From assembly GCF_036173065.1 (NCBI RefSeq), contig NZ_CP108041.1:1302001-1366000 (forward strand): a DNA stretch of 64,000 nucleotides, written 5' to 3'. This DNA comes from Rhodococcus sp. NBC_00297. Lineage in GTDB: Bacteria > Actinomycetota > Actinomycetes > Mycobacteriales > Mycobacteriaceae. Of this stretch, positions 42,941 to 51,720 are shown piece after piece (position 1 is the stretch's first letter; every line of letters begins with the position of its first letter). The position numbers and the translations under genes were made by a program. The notes below the pieces were generated by a model. It was not told where the DNA came from. It saw only the letters and a list, made by a program, of their open reading frames with translations, and made no database searches.

Positions 42941-44103
42941 GTCGAGGCTACTTTCATCAGGCCGAGAAGGCGTTCGGAGTCGAATTCGTTGTCGCTGCGC
43001 AGTCCGGTGAGGATGGATCGCAGTTCCGACAGGGACCGCTTGTTCGGTGCGATTCCCAGGAAGTCCTTGCTCGCGGGTGGTCCCCACTGCGCGAGACCGG
43101 ACGCCGTCATCGGCGCCCAGCCAGGTTCGAGCGTGGCGTCGAAGCGGTCACCGTCGCTGAAGTGCTCGACGAGGAAGCCGTCCGGGTCGCGCCAGTAGTC
43201 GAAGATCTGACTGCCCTGAATGTGCCGACCGATCCCCCACGAGTGCCGGTAGCCGCGCTCGGTGAGATAGCGGCTCCCCGCACCGATGGCGTCGAGATCG
43301 CACACCTGGTATGCCGAGTGGACGTAGCGGTCCGACGGCCCCAGCGTCATCGCGAGCGTGTGGTGGTCGGTCGGTTCGGACCCCCGGTCGCAGCGGATGA
43401 AACTCATGACCGGTCCGCGGTGACGTTGCCCGTCGTAGTAGAGGAAATCGCTGACGATCAGGCCCAGGTGTTCGAGGTACCAGGTCAGGTTCTCCAGATA
43501 GCGCGTGCGCTGCAGCACCACGTGACCGAGCCGTTCCACGAGGGCGGGCTCGTGCGGTGGCCGCTGCGTGGCATTGGTGCGCGTGATCCCCGCATCGTCG
43601 AGCGCCCCGAAGTTGTAGTCGTGGGTGCGTTGACCCGGCAGTGGGCGACCGTCGTCGAGATCGGCGACCACCCGCACCGGCTGGCCGCTCGGATCCGTCA
43701 CGGTCACCCCGATCCCCCCGATCGAGTCGGGCAGCCGCTCGACGCGATGACCCGTCGCGCGGGCGAGGCGCAGCACGTCGGCGGACTCGACGGCACGGAA
43801 GGCGGCACCGACGTAGGACGTCCGGCGCCCCTTGCGAATGATGACGCACGGCGCTCCGTCAGCCAGCCCGCGCAGATGCAACTCGTCGCCGGTCCGCACG
43901 GTGACTCCGAAGCCGAATGCTTCCGCGAACGTCTGCGCGCGGTCCAGGTCGGGCTTGCGGAACTCGAGCCAGGCGATGTCCTGGACCTTGATCACCGGGT
44001 TCATCGCACGACCGGGATGCTCACCCGGCAACGCACCCTGATCGACGTGCATCCCCTGATGCCCGTCGACGTCGCGAGTTCGGTGCGCGTGGTCGATCGT
44101 CAT
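42937..44103 (-). CDS. two-domain VOC extradiol catechol dioxygenase
   Basis: 388 aa type I extradiol dioxygenase-like protein. The catalytic C-terminal half has the His-His-Glu iron site: His in VERLGHVVLQ, His in PTDHHTLAM and Glu in DGFLVEHFSDGD; the N-terminal half is the non-catalytic module (VIKVQDIAWLEFRKPDLDRA). Longer than BphC (~290-300) because of N- and C-terminal extensions. First gene of the six-gene operon; a palindrome lies ~65 bp upstream. Confidence 0.85.
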   Translation of the reverse strand: MTIDHAHRTRDVDGHQGMHVDQGALPGEHPGRAMNPVIKVQDIAWLEFRKPDLDRAQTFAEAFGFGVTVRTGDELHLRGLADGAPCVIIRKGRRTSYVGAAFRAVESADVLRLARATGHRVERLPDSIGGIGVTVTDPSGQPVRVVADLDDGRPLPGQRTHDYNFGALDDAGITRTNATQRPPHEPALVERLGHVVLQRTRYLENLTWYLEHLGLIVSDFLYYDGQRHRGPVMSFIRCDRGSEPTDHHTLAMTLGPSDRYVHSAYQVCDLDAIGAGSRYLTERGYRHSWGIGRHIQGSQIFDYWRDPDGFLVEHFSDGDRFDATLEPGWAPMTASGLAQWGPPASKDFLGIAPNKRSLSELRSILTGLRSDNEFDSERLLGLMKVAST

Positions 44104-44165
44104 GGCCGCTCCTGAAGTAGATGATCACATCGTCACTCATGATCGGATCGCCCGTCAAGACTTTC

Positions 44166-44179
44166 TGATGAAATCATCA
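44166..44179. promoter_or_regulatory. palindrome TGATGA-AA-TCATCA
   Basis: Perfect 6-bp arms 63 bp upstream of the VOC dioxygenase start, in the promoter area of the P450 operon. It looks like a GntR- or TetR-type operator, but no such regulator gene flanks the operon. Confidence 0.45.
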
Positions 44180-44224
44180 CAAGGTTGGGTTCGAGTGGGA
44201 AGCACGGTGCTCGAGCGCTGACTC

Positions 44225-44263
44225 GTGTGCAGTGATCTGCGGTATCCGCGGATCACTGCACAC
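44225..44263. promoter_or_regulatory. long hairpin/inverted repeat upstream of MFS gene
   Basis: GTGTGCAGTGATC (44225-44237) and GATCACTGCACAC (44251-44263) are perfect 13-bp arms; the inner GCGG/CCGC extends the stem around a TAT loop with one wobble. It lies in the 233-bp divergent region, ~75 bp before the MFS start. Either an operator or an RNA structure; no T-run follows. Confidence 0.6.
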
Positions 44264-44336
44264 AGGTGGCTCGGGCGCGAGAGGTTCCCTGCCAGGGTCT
44301 CGTTGCGCCGCGGGGACGTCGATAGCGTCGACGACC

Positions 44337-45554
44337 ATGCCTTCCACCACCGAACGTCGACCGCTGCCCTTCCTCGTCTCCGTCCTGGCGATGGGCACGT
44401 TCCTCATGGGCACGTCCGAGTTCGTCGTGGCCGGGTTGCTGCCCGACATCGCCGGCGACCTGGCCATCGGGATCTCCGAGGCGGGTCTCCTGGTCACGGC
44501 ATTCGCGATCGGCATGATCGCCACGCCGGCGGTGGCGGTGGCGGTGCTGCGAGTTCCCGAGCGCACGACGCTGCTGCTCTCGCTCGCCGTGTTCGCCGCC
44601 GGACATGTCGTCGTGGCACTCACCGACGAGCTCTCCGTCGTCCTCGTCGCCCGCTTCGTGACCGCGCTGGTGACGGGGGCGTTCTGGTCGATCGCAGCGT
44701 CCGTCGGTGCTCGAGTGTCCGGCCCGGACGACGCCGCGCGTGCCATCGGCATGGTCCTCAGCGGCGGCATCCTGGCGACCGTCATCGGCGTGCCCCTCGG
44801 GTCCGTCGCCGGTCAGCTCGTCGGGTGGCGCGGCCCGTTCTGGATCCTCGCCGGGCTGGCGCTGCTCGCGACCGTTCCCGTCGCTCGCATCGTTCCCGGC
44901 GGTCGCTCCGCCTCGACCACCGTCCCGCTGCGAGAGCAGACTGCGGCGCTGATGTCGCGGCGCCTGTGGGTGGTCATGGCTGCCTGCGTACTCGTCACCT
45001 CGGCCGTGATGTCCACCTACTCGTTCATCGCCCCGCTGCTGACGGAGCGCGCGGGCCTGTCCGCCGAACTCCTCCCGGTGGGTCTCGCGATCTTCGGCGT
45101 CGGGGCCGTCACCGGCACACTCGGCAGTGGCCGGCTCGCGGGCCGCGCGCCGTACGGGACTGCTCTGGGCGGTGGCATCGCCGTCGTGGCAGCACTCGCC
45201 CTGCTCGGCGCGGTGTCGGACCACGCCGCACCGGCGATCGCACTTCTCGCGATCGCCGGTCTCGCCGGTCTCGGCATGAACCCGGTCCTCATGTCGATGG
45301 CCGTCAGGTTCGCCGAGGGCGCACCCACCCTGGCCACGTCGCTGTGCACGTCCATGTTCAACCTCGGCACCGCGATGGGGAGTGCGGTCACCGCGCGGGC
45401 CATCGGCGTGTTCGGCCCGGCCTCGATCCCGGTCGTCGGCGCAGCGTTCGCCGCCGCGCTGCTCGTTCCGCTGGCTACCCTCGTGATCATGGCCAGGCCC
45501 GGACACAGCCACCGCGCCGGCACCACCCCGCAGCACGACGCGCTGGTGTCCTGA
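44337..45554 (+). CDS. MFS drug:H+ antiporter (DHA1, AraJ-like)
   Basis: 405 aa with twelve predicted membrane helices. FLVSVLAMGTFLMGTSEFVV and AGLLPDIAGDLAIGISEAGL are the hallmark start of the AraJ/CmlA-type exporters; R-rich loop RVPERTTLLLSLAVFAAGHV and motif C-like GGILATVIGVPLGSVAGQL are present. Probably exports a toxic compound or sugar derivative. Preceded by a long hairpin. An SDR gene follows 28 bp later. Confidence 0.87.
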   Translation: MPSTTERRPLPFLVSVLAMGTFLMGTSEFVVAGLLPDIAGDLAIGISEAGLLVTAFAIGMIATPAVAVAVLRVPERTTLLLSLAVFAAGHVVVALTDELSVVLVARFVTALVTGAFWSIAASVGARVSGPDDAARAIGMVLSGGILATVIGVPLGSVAGQLVGWRGPFWILAGLALLATVPVARIVPGGRSASTTVPLREQTAALMSRRLWVVMAACVLVTSAVMSTYSFIAPLLTERAGLSAELLPVGLAIFGVGAVTGTLGSGRLAGRAPYGTALGGGIAVVAALALLGAVSDHAAPAIALLAIAGLAGLGMNPVLMSMAVRFAEGAPTLATSLCTSMFNLGTAMGSAVTARAIGVFGPASIPVVGAAFAAALLVPLATLVIMARPGHSHRAGTTPQHDALVS

Positions 45555-45581
45555 CTTCCACTCGATCAGAGGAGTACGACC

Positions 45582-46244
45582 ATGACCACGATCGCCATCA
45601 TCGGTGCTGGTGAGGGACTCGGAGCCGCCGTCGCTCGCCGCTTCGGCCGCGAGGGGTTCTCGGTCGCCCTGATCTCACGAGAGCAGGGCAATGTCGACCG
45701 CATCGCCGACTCGCTGGGCGATGCCGGGATCACCGCCGCGGGCTTCCCGGCCGACGTCCGGAACCCCGAGTCCCTGACCACCGCGCTGGACTCGGCGGCC
45801 GAGCGACTCGGACCGATCGAGGTGCTGCAGTACAGCCCTGTCCCGGCAAGGGAATTCATGAAGCCGGTCCTCGAGACACGCGTGGCCGATCTCGTCGGTC
45901 CGGTCGAGGTCTCCATCTACGGACCCGTCACCGCGGTGAACTGGGCACTGCCGGGAATGCGGTCGCTGGGACGCGGCACCGTGCTGTTCGTGAACGGAGG
46001 CAGTGCAGTTCATCCCGGCGCGACCGTCGCCGGGACCTCGGTCGCCTTCGCCGGCGAGAGTGCCTACGCCCAACTGCTGCACGACGCACTCGCACCGGAG
46101 GGGCTGCACGTCGGCCAGCTGATCATTCCGCGGGGCATCGGCGCGGGTGAGCCGTCGCACGAACCGGACGCGCTCGCGGAACTACTGTGGACCATGCACA
46201 CCGAGCGCGGTGAATTCCGCACGTTCGCAGCACCTCTGGACTGA
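45582..46244 (+). CDS. SDR-like protein lacking YxxxK
   Basis: 220 aa Rossmann protein. IAIIGAGEGLGAAVARRFGR binds the cofactor, and VLFVNGGSAV aligns with the catalytic-Ser strand, but the place of Tyr-x3-Lys reads ESAYAQLLHDAL, so the lysine is missing. It may be a binding or regulatory SDR, or use altered chemistry. RBS AGAGGAG upstream. Located between the MFS and alcohol dehydrogenase genes; probably under the XRE regulator at 47435. Confidence 0.78.
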   Translation: MTTIAIIGAGEGLGAAVARRFGREGFSVALISREQGNVDRIADSLGDAGITAAGFPADVRNPESLTTALDSAAERLGPIEVLQYSPVPAREFMKPVLETRVADLVGPVEVSIYGPVTAVNWALPGMRSLGRGTVLFVNGGSAVHPGATVAGTSVAFAGESAYAQLLHDALAPEGLHVGQLIIPRGIGAGEPSHEPDALAELLWTMHTERGEFRTFAAPLD

Positions 46245-46325
46245 CCTTCTCGACGAGAGGTGCCCTGCGGGTACACCCTTCGTCAGGGACTCCCTCGACC
46301 GCCGATGCGGGTGTCGACTGGAGAC

Positions 46326-47372
46326 ATGACCACTCCCGTGAAGGCGTACGCCGCCACCGCAGCAGACGAGCCACTGTCTCCCTACACCATCGACCGCCGC
46401 GATGTCGGACCTCACGACGTCCGGATCGACATCGCGTTCGCCGGAATCTGCCACTCCGACATCCACACCGCCCGCGGCGAATGGGGCCCGGTTCCGTACC
46501 CCCTCGTCGTCGGCCACGAGATCGCGGGAATCGTGGCCGAGATCGGCTCCGAGGTCACGAAGCACGCGGTCGGCGACCGCGTCGGCGTCGGCTGCATGGT
46601 CGGCTCGTGCGGCGAGTGCGCCCAGTGCGTCAAGGGATTGGAACAGTACTGCCTCGTCGGCAACATTCAGACCTACGGCAGCACCGACCGCGACGGCACG
46701 GTCACTCAGGGTGGCTACTCGCAGCAGGTCGTCGTCACCGAGCACTTCGTCGTCACGATCCCCGAGGGCATCGAGCTCGACGCTGCGGCGCCGCTGCTGT
46801 GCGCCGGTATCACCACGTACTCACCGCTCCGCCACTGGGGCGCAGGACCCGGCAAGAAGGTCGCCGTTGTGGGGATGGGTGGACTCGGGCACATGGCCGT
46901 GAAGCTCGCGCACGCCATGGGAGCCGAGGTCACGGTCTTGTCGCAGTCGCTGGCGAAGCAGGAAGACGGACTACGTCTCGGCGCGGACCACTACTTCGCC
47001 ACCGGCGATCCGGACACGTTCACCGAGCTCGCCTCCACGTTCGACCTGATCATCAACACCGTCAGCGCGTCGATCGATCTGAACGCACATCTGTCGCTGT
47101 TGGCCGTCGACGGTGCCATGGTCAACGTCGGCGCGCCGGCGGAACCACTCCCCCTGCACGTCTTCTCGCTCATCCCGCACCGCCGTACCTTCGCAGGATC
47201 CGCCATCGGCTCGATCGCGGAGACTCAGGAGATGCTCGACTTCTGCGCCGAGCATCGTCTCGGAGCCGAGATCGAGGTCATCTCCGCAGACAAGATCAAC
47301 GATGCGTGGGAACGGGTGCTCGCCTCCGATGTCCGCTACCGGTTCGTCATCGACACGGCGACGCTGGCCTGA
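46326..47372 (+). CDS. zinc-dependent alcohol/aldehyde dehydrogenase (YahK/AdhC-like)
   Basis: 348 aa medium-chain dehydrogenase: [32 protein letters not shown], structural zinc [17 protein letters not shown], cofactor motif [15 protein letters not shown]. Similar to NADPH-dependent aldehyde reductases. It is related to the gene at 34246-35301 but not adjacent to a TetR. The XRE/MmyB regulator 62 bp downstream on the same strand is its likely controller. Confidence 0.88.
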   Translation: MTTPVKAYAATAADEPLSPYTIDRRDVGPHDVRIDIAFAGICHSDIHTARGEWGPVPYPLVVGHEIAGIVAEIGSEVTKHAVGDRVGVGCMVGSCGECAQCVKGLEQYCLVGNIQTYGSTDRDGTVTQGGYSQQVVVTEHFVVTIPEGIELDAAAPLLCAGITTYSPLRHWGAGPGKKVAVVGMGGLGHMAVKLAHAMGAEVTVLSQSLAKQEDGLRLGADHYFATGDPDTFTELASTFDLIINTVSASIDLNAHLSLLAVDGAMVNVGAPAEPLPLHVFSLIPHRRTFAGSAIGSIAETQEMLDFCAEHRLGAEIEVISADKINDAWERVLASDVRYRFVIDTATLA

Positions 47373-47384
47373 CCGCGCGAGGGG

Positions 47385-47394
47385 TGTCATGACA
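47385..47394. promoter_or_regulatory. palindrome TGTCATGACA upstream of XRE gene
   Basis: Perfect 10-bp palindrome 40 bp before the XRE/MmyB start. Possible autoregulatory site; short palindromes occur by chance, so confidence is low. Confidence 0.3.
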
Positions 47395-47434
47395 GGGCCT
47401 CCCTCATCGCCTCCGGTCGTCCTACGCTGAATTC

Positions 47435-48295
47435 ATGGACACCAAGGCCGAGGTTCGCGAGTTCCTCATGACCCGCCGCGCGAGGTTGACACCGGAGGCA
47501 GCGGGCATTACGACCAGTGGTACCCGTCGGGTGGCCGGCCTGCGTCGCAGCGAAGTGGCGTCGCTGGCCGGCCTGTCGGTCGAGTACTACGCCCGCATCG
47601 AGCGCGGCGCCATCGGCGGCGCATCGTCGTCGGTGCTCGACGCGCTCTCGCGCGCCCTGCAGCTCACCGACACCGAACATGCGCATCTGCTCGATCTGGC
47701 TCGCGCGGCCGACGGTGTCCCCACGTCGGGACGCCCCCGTCGCAGGGCGGAGCGCATCACCCCACCTCGCATCAGCCTGCAGTGGGCACTCGACTCCATC
47801 ACCGACGGCGTCGCTTTCGTGCGCAATCGACGGCAGGATCTGCTGGCCACCAACGAACTGGGAAAAGCGTTCTACGCGCCTGTCATCGGTGACGGCGGCC
47901 GGGTGCCCAACCTGGCTCGGTTCCAGTTCCTCGATCCGCTGTCGCGGGAGTTCTATCCCGACTGGGACCTGTTCGCGCAGATGTGCGTCTCCATCATGCG
48001 TGCGGAGGCCGGCCGGGACCCACACGACAAGGGCCTGCAGGACCTCGTCGGCGAATTGTCCACACGCGACGAGACGTTTCGCAGGCTGTGGGGAGCACAC
48101 GACGTCCGCACTCACGGCGCCGGGACCAAACGCTTCCACCATCCCGTCGTCGGCGAGGTCCACCTGGCCTACGAGGAACTGGTGATCACCGCGGACCCCG
48201 GTTCCGTCCTCATGGTCTACACAGCGGAGCCCGGATCCCCGAGCGCGGATCGACTGCGACTGCTGGGGTCCTGGTCGACTGAAGCAGCCCGCTGA
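47435..48295 (+). CDS. XRE-family regulator with MmyB ligand domain
   Basis: 286 aa. N-terminal XRE HTH (VAGLRRSEVASLAGLSVEYY followed by ARIERG, ~res 30-60) and a C-terminal PAS-like MmyB domain from ~105 (RISLQWALDSITDGVAFVRN). This actinobacterial type usually sits beside and controls SDR or dehydrogenase genes, as here. Followed by a terminator hairpin. Confidence 0.88.
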   Translation: MDTKAEVREFLMTRRARLTPEAAGITTSGTRRVAGLRRSEVASLAGLSVEYYARIERGAIGGASSSVLDALSRALQLTDTEHAHLLDLARAADGVPTSGRPRRRAERITPPRISLQWALDSITDGVAFVRNRRQDLLATNELGKAFYAPVIGDGGRVPNLARFQFLDPLSREFYPDWDLFAQMCVSIMRAEAGRDPHDKGLQDLVGELSTRDETFRRLWGAHDVRTHGAGTKRFHHPVVGEVHLAYEELVITADPGSVLMVYTAEPGSPSADRLRLLGSWSTEAAR

Positions 48296-48307
48296 TCGTG
48301 TACTCCC

Positions 48308-48326
48308 GACCCCGGAATCCGGGGTC
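48308..48326. terminator. hairpin GACCCCGGA-A-TCCGGGGTC
   Basis: Perfect 9-bp arms (effective loop AAT) between the convergent XRE and VOC genes, 13 bp after the XRE stop. Probably a bidirectional terminator. Confidence 0.65.
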
Positions 48327-48353
48327 TCGATTCCACTGTCGTCATCGCGTGGT

Positions 48354-48713
48354 TCAGGACGCCGCCCACACACCCAGCACGGTGCCGCTCGGATCGGCGA
48401 AGTGGAAGCGTCGTCCACCTGGAAAGTCGTAGGGGCCGGACACCACCGATCCGCCAGCGGCCTCGACCGCCTCGGCCGATGCGTCCAGGTCGTCGGAGTA
48501 GAGCAGCACGAGTGGTCCTCCCGCCGGCGCGGGGGTCTCGACCACGGCCAGCCCACCGACCTCGGCGCCGTCGGCTCCCACGATGCCGGCGTACGTCGGG
48601 CCGTAGTCGACGAACGTCCATCCGAAGGCACCCGCGTAGAAGGCCCGAGCGACCGTCAGGTCGGTGACCGACAGCTCGATGTAGTCGATGCGGTGGTGCC
48701 TGGTCGTCGCCAT
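48354..48713 (-). CDS. VOC family protein (glyoxalase-like)
   Basis: 119 aa single VOC domain: IDYIELSVTDLTVARAFYAG, AFGWTFVDYGPTYAGI, and FHFADPSGTVLGVWA at the C-terminus. This small class includes glyoxalase-like and drug-binding proteins. No partner operon. Function undetermined. Confidence 0.82.
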   Translation of the reverse strand: MATTRHHRIDYIELSVTDLTVARAFYAGAFGWTFVDYGPTYAGIVGADGAEVGGLAVVETPAPAGGPLVLLYSDDLDASAEAVEAAGGSVVSGPYDFPGGRRFHFADPSGTVLGVWAAS

Positions 48714-48887
48714 TGCCCGATCATGCCGGTCGAACACGCCCGGCGCGTGTCCTTCCGCGGGACCTCTGTCGCCGAGTGGCAACCCGCCGACCGCACGAGT
48801 AGTGTCCTCCCACGGTGTGCCGGGAAGTCTGGTCGGCGGTCGCTTCCGCGACCCCGAACGACGTCCAGCAGGAAGAGGCACCTCGAC

Positions 48888-49760
48888 ATGATGCTCGCCG
48901 TCGACACGGGCACGTACCGGACCACAGCAGGCCGAGACGCCGTGCAGGAATGGTGCCGACGCAGACTCGCCGACTGGTCCACGCCGCACACCGTTCGCCG
49001 GATCGACACCTCGCTCGGCTCGACCGTCGTCACGTCCGTCATTCGACCCGACGCGCAGCGCACCGTCGTGGTGGTGCCCGGCGAGCTGTCTTGCGCGGCA
49101 CTTCTGACGCCGCTGATCGATGCGATGCCCGACGCCACGGTGCACGTCGCCGACATGCCCGGCCAGCCCGGGCTCAGTTCGGGGGTGCGCCCGCGCCGGG
49201 GCCGGGCCTCGGCCGACTACGGTCGCTGGCTGGAGGACACCCTCACGCAGATCGGCGGCCCGCGGCCGGTTCTGCTGGGCATCGGGAGCGGCGCCGCGGC
49301 GGCCCTCTCCGCCACCTGCCGATCGTCGGTCGGCGCGATGGTGCTGGTCCGTCCCGAAGGCATCGTCCCGGTCTCTCGCCCCGATGGGCGGTTCCTGCGA
49401 CGCCGCACGTCAGCGCACAGCACCTCCAGGGCGGTGGCCGCACTCTGCGGACAGCATTTCCGTCCGGACGACGACCTGGTGGAATGGCGACTTCTGGTGT
49501 CGACGCATTGCGCCGGAACGCGCGCGGATCGCCACATCTCGGAGCGGCGGCTCGCGGAGTGGAGCCGCGCGGTGCCGCTCGAAGTGGTGGCGGGATCGTG
49601 TGATCCGGTGCTCGACCACCGTCGACTGGACGACCAGGTGTGGGAGATCACCGGTCGGGACACGACGGTGCTCGACGACTGCGGTCACCTCCCGGAACAC
49701 GAATGCCCGCGGGCGCTCACCGCCGCGATCGAGCGGGTCGACCGACTGGTCCGGACGTAG
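48888..49760 (+). CDS. alpha/beta-hydrolase-like protein
   Basis: 290 aa. TVVVVPGELSCAALLTPLID at the first strands, a nucleophile elbow GIGSGAAAALS (Gly-x-Ser-x-Gly-like), Asp in GSCDPVLDHRRL and His in DDCGHLPEHECP complete a plausible Ser-Asp-His triad. The oxyanion region lacks the common HGxx motif, so it is a divergent hydrolase. ATG 48888 or 48891 follows GGAAGAGG. Stand-alone gene; substrate unknown. Confidence 0.7.
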   Translation: MMLAVDTGTYRTTAGRDAVQEWCRRRLADWSTPHTVRRIDTSLGSTVVTSVIRPDAQRTVVVVPGELSCAALLTPLIDAMPDATVHVADMPGQPGLSSGVRPRRGRASADYGRWLEDTLTQIGGPRPVLLGIGSGAAAALSATCRSSVGAMVLVRPEGIVPVSRPDGRFLRRRTSAHSTSRAVAALCGQHFRPDDDLVEWRLLVSTHCAGTRADRHISERRLAEWSRAVPLEVVAGSCDPVLDHRRLDDQVWEITGRDTTVLDDCGHLPEHECPRALTAAIERVDRLVRT

Positions 49761-49832
49761 CGGATTCGCGTCCACCCCGGCCTCACCGCCATGATCGACT
49801 GACCGATCGTCTATTTCTCAGGATGTGAACAA

Positions 49833-51695
49833 GTGAATTCAGTACGATCCGCCTGGCGCGGAATACGCAAACCGGTATTCATTCCCGCGTCCGCGATCAT
49901 CGTCGCCATGATCGTTTTCTCCGTCATTTTCGCGGGTACCGCGGCCGACGCATTCGAGGCCCTCAACGGGGCCATCACCGACGGTGTCGGATGGTGGTAC
50001 ATCCTGACGGCGACGGGATTCGTCGTCTTCGCCCTCTACTGTGGCGCCAGCCGTATCGGCAACATCCGCCTCGGCCGCGACGACGAGAGCCCCGAATTCG
50101 GCGTCCTCTCCTGGTTCGCGATGCTCTTCAGCGCCGGTATGGGCATCGGACTGGTGTTCTACGGCGTCGCGGAACCGTTGTCGCACTACATCACTCCCCC
50201 AGTTGCCGGGGGTGTCGACGGATCGACCGACGCGGCCGCCAACCAGGCCATGGAGCTCACCCTGTACCACTGGGGTCTGCACGCATGGGCGATCTACGTC
50301 GTCGTCGGTCTCGGACTCGCGTACATGACCTATCGCAAGGGCCGCCCCCTGTCGGTTCGCTGGCTCCTCGAGCCACTGCTCGGACGGCAACGGATCGAGG
50401 GCGGTATCGGTCACGCCATCGACGCGATCGCCATCATCGGAACGCTGTTCGGCGTCGCGACCTCACTCGGTTTCGGTGTTCAGCAGATCTCCGCCGGTCT
50501 GTCCTACCTCGGCTGGGTGGAGACGAACAATTGGCTGACCATCGCCCTCATTGCCTTCGTCACGTTGCTCGCCACGTATTCCGTCGTCTCGGGTGTGTCG
50601 AAGGGCCTGAAATGGCTCTCCAACATCAACATGGCACTCGCCGCCGGCTTGGCTGTGTTCGTCCTGATCGCCGGACCGACGCTGTTCCTCATGCAGTCGT
50701 GGGTGCAGAACCTCGGTGGGTACGTCCAGGCGCTGCCGGAATTGATGCTCCGTACATCGCCTTTCGCCGAGGACGGGTGGGCCGGCGCCTGGACCATCTT
50801 CTACTGGGGATGGTGGATGAGCTGGGCACCGTTCGTCGGCATGTTCATTGCACGGATCTCGCGCGGCCGCACGATCCGCGAATTCGTCTTCGGCGTGCTG
50901 CTCGCACCGACTCTCGTCGGCTCGCTGTGGTTCACCATCTTCGGTGACTCCGGAATCCTCCGTCAGCGCAACGAGGGCACCATGCTCGCCGACGACGGAA
51001 CCGTCGGCACGGACACGAGCCTGTTCCAACTTCTCGACGGTCTTCCGCTCGCGACCGTCACGAGCGTTCTCGCCATCGCGGTGATCGTGTTCTTCTTCGT
51101 CACCTCCTCGGACTCCGGCTCACTGGTCATCGACATCCTCTCCACCGGTGGTGATCTCGACACACCCAAGATCACCCGCGTCTACTGGACCGTGCTCGAG
51201 GGCGTCGCTGCCGCTGTTCTGCTGCTGATCGGTGGATCCGGATCACTCACGGCCTTGCAGACGGCGTCGATCGCGACCGCGGTGCCGTTCTCGATCATCA
51301 TGGTGCTGGCGTGCGTGTCACTCCTGAAGGCCTTCCGCTACGAGGTGGCCACCACGCCGTCCTACGTCCGGATAACCCCTGCCGGAGATGCACCGCCCGT
51401 GGACGGCACGACACCGGCGAGACGGCCGGAGCGCGGCGGTATCTCCACCACGTTCGCCGGTCTGTCCCCGTCGAAGGACGGCCTGTCCACTCCGTCCGGG
51501 CTGCTCGCGGTCCAGTCGGTACCGCAGAGCCGACTACAGATCGACCCGGACACCGGCGCCGTCCAGTACTCGGAGCACGACGAGCCGGTCGATCCGCTCG
51601 GCGGCGAGGTCTTCGACACCCCCGAGTTCGCGGACTCCGCCGAAGGCGAAGCCCACCAACGCCGAACCGACGCCACCGCGTACGACAACTCCTGA
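49833..51695 (+). CDS. BCCT family betaine/choline transporter
   Basis: 620 aa Na+- or H+-coupled importer of betaine, choline or related osmolytes. Twelve helices expected; [20 protein letters not shown] (glycine-rich unwound helix), VAEPLSHY, and [20 protein letters not shown] with the Trp box are canonical. A ~110-residue polar C-terminal tail follows the last helix, similar in placement to osmosensing tails of BetP-type carriers. GTG start with AGGA upstream. nhaA follows by 25 bp, suggesting a shared osmotic/salt response. Confidence 0.9.
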   Translation: MNSVRSAWRGIRKPVFIPASAIIVAMIVFSVIFAGTAADAFEALNGAITDGVGWWYILTATGFVVFALYCGASRIGNIRLGRDDESPEFGVLSWFAMLFSAGMGIGLVFYGVAEPLSHYITPPVAGGVDGSTDAAANQAMELTLYHWGLHAWAIYVVVGLGLAYMTYRKGRPLSVRWLLEPLLGRQRIEGGIGHAIDAIAIIGTLFGVATSLGFGVQQISAGLSYLGWVETNNWLTIALIAFVTLLATYSVVSGVSKGLKWLSNINMALAAGLAVFVLIAGPTLFLMQSWVQNLGGYVQALPELMLRTSPFAEDGWAGAWTIFYWGWWMSWAPFVGMFIARISRGRTIREFVFGVLLAPTLVGSLWFTIFGDSGILRQRNEGTMLADDGTVGTDTSLFQLLDGLPLATVTSVLAIAVIVFFFVTSSDSGSLVIDILSTGGDLDTPKITRVYWTVLEGVAAAVLLLIGGSGSLTALQTASIATAVPFSIIMVLACVSLLKAFRYEVATTPSYVRITPAGDAPPVDGTTPARRPERGGISTTFAGLSPSKDGLSTPSGLLAVQSVPQSRLQIDPDTGAVQYSEHDEPVDPLGGEVFDTPEFADSAEGEAHQRRTDATAYDNS

Positions 51696-51720
51696 TCGTC
51701 AGAGCACCGAAGGGCACCCC

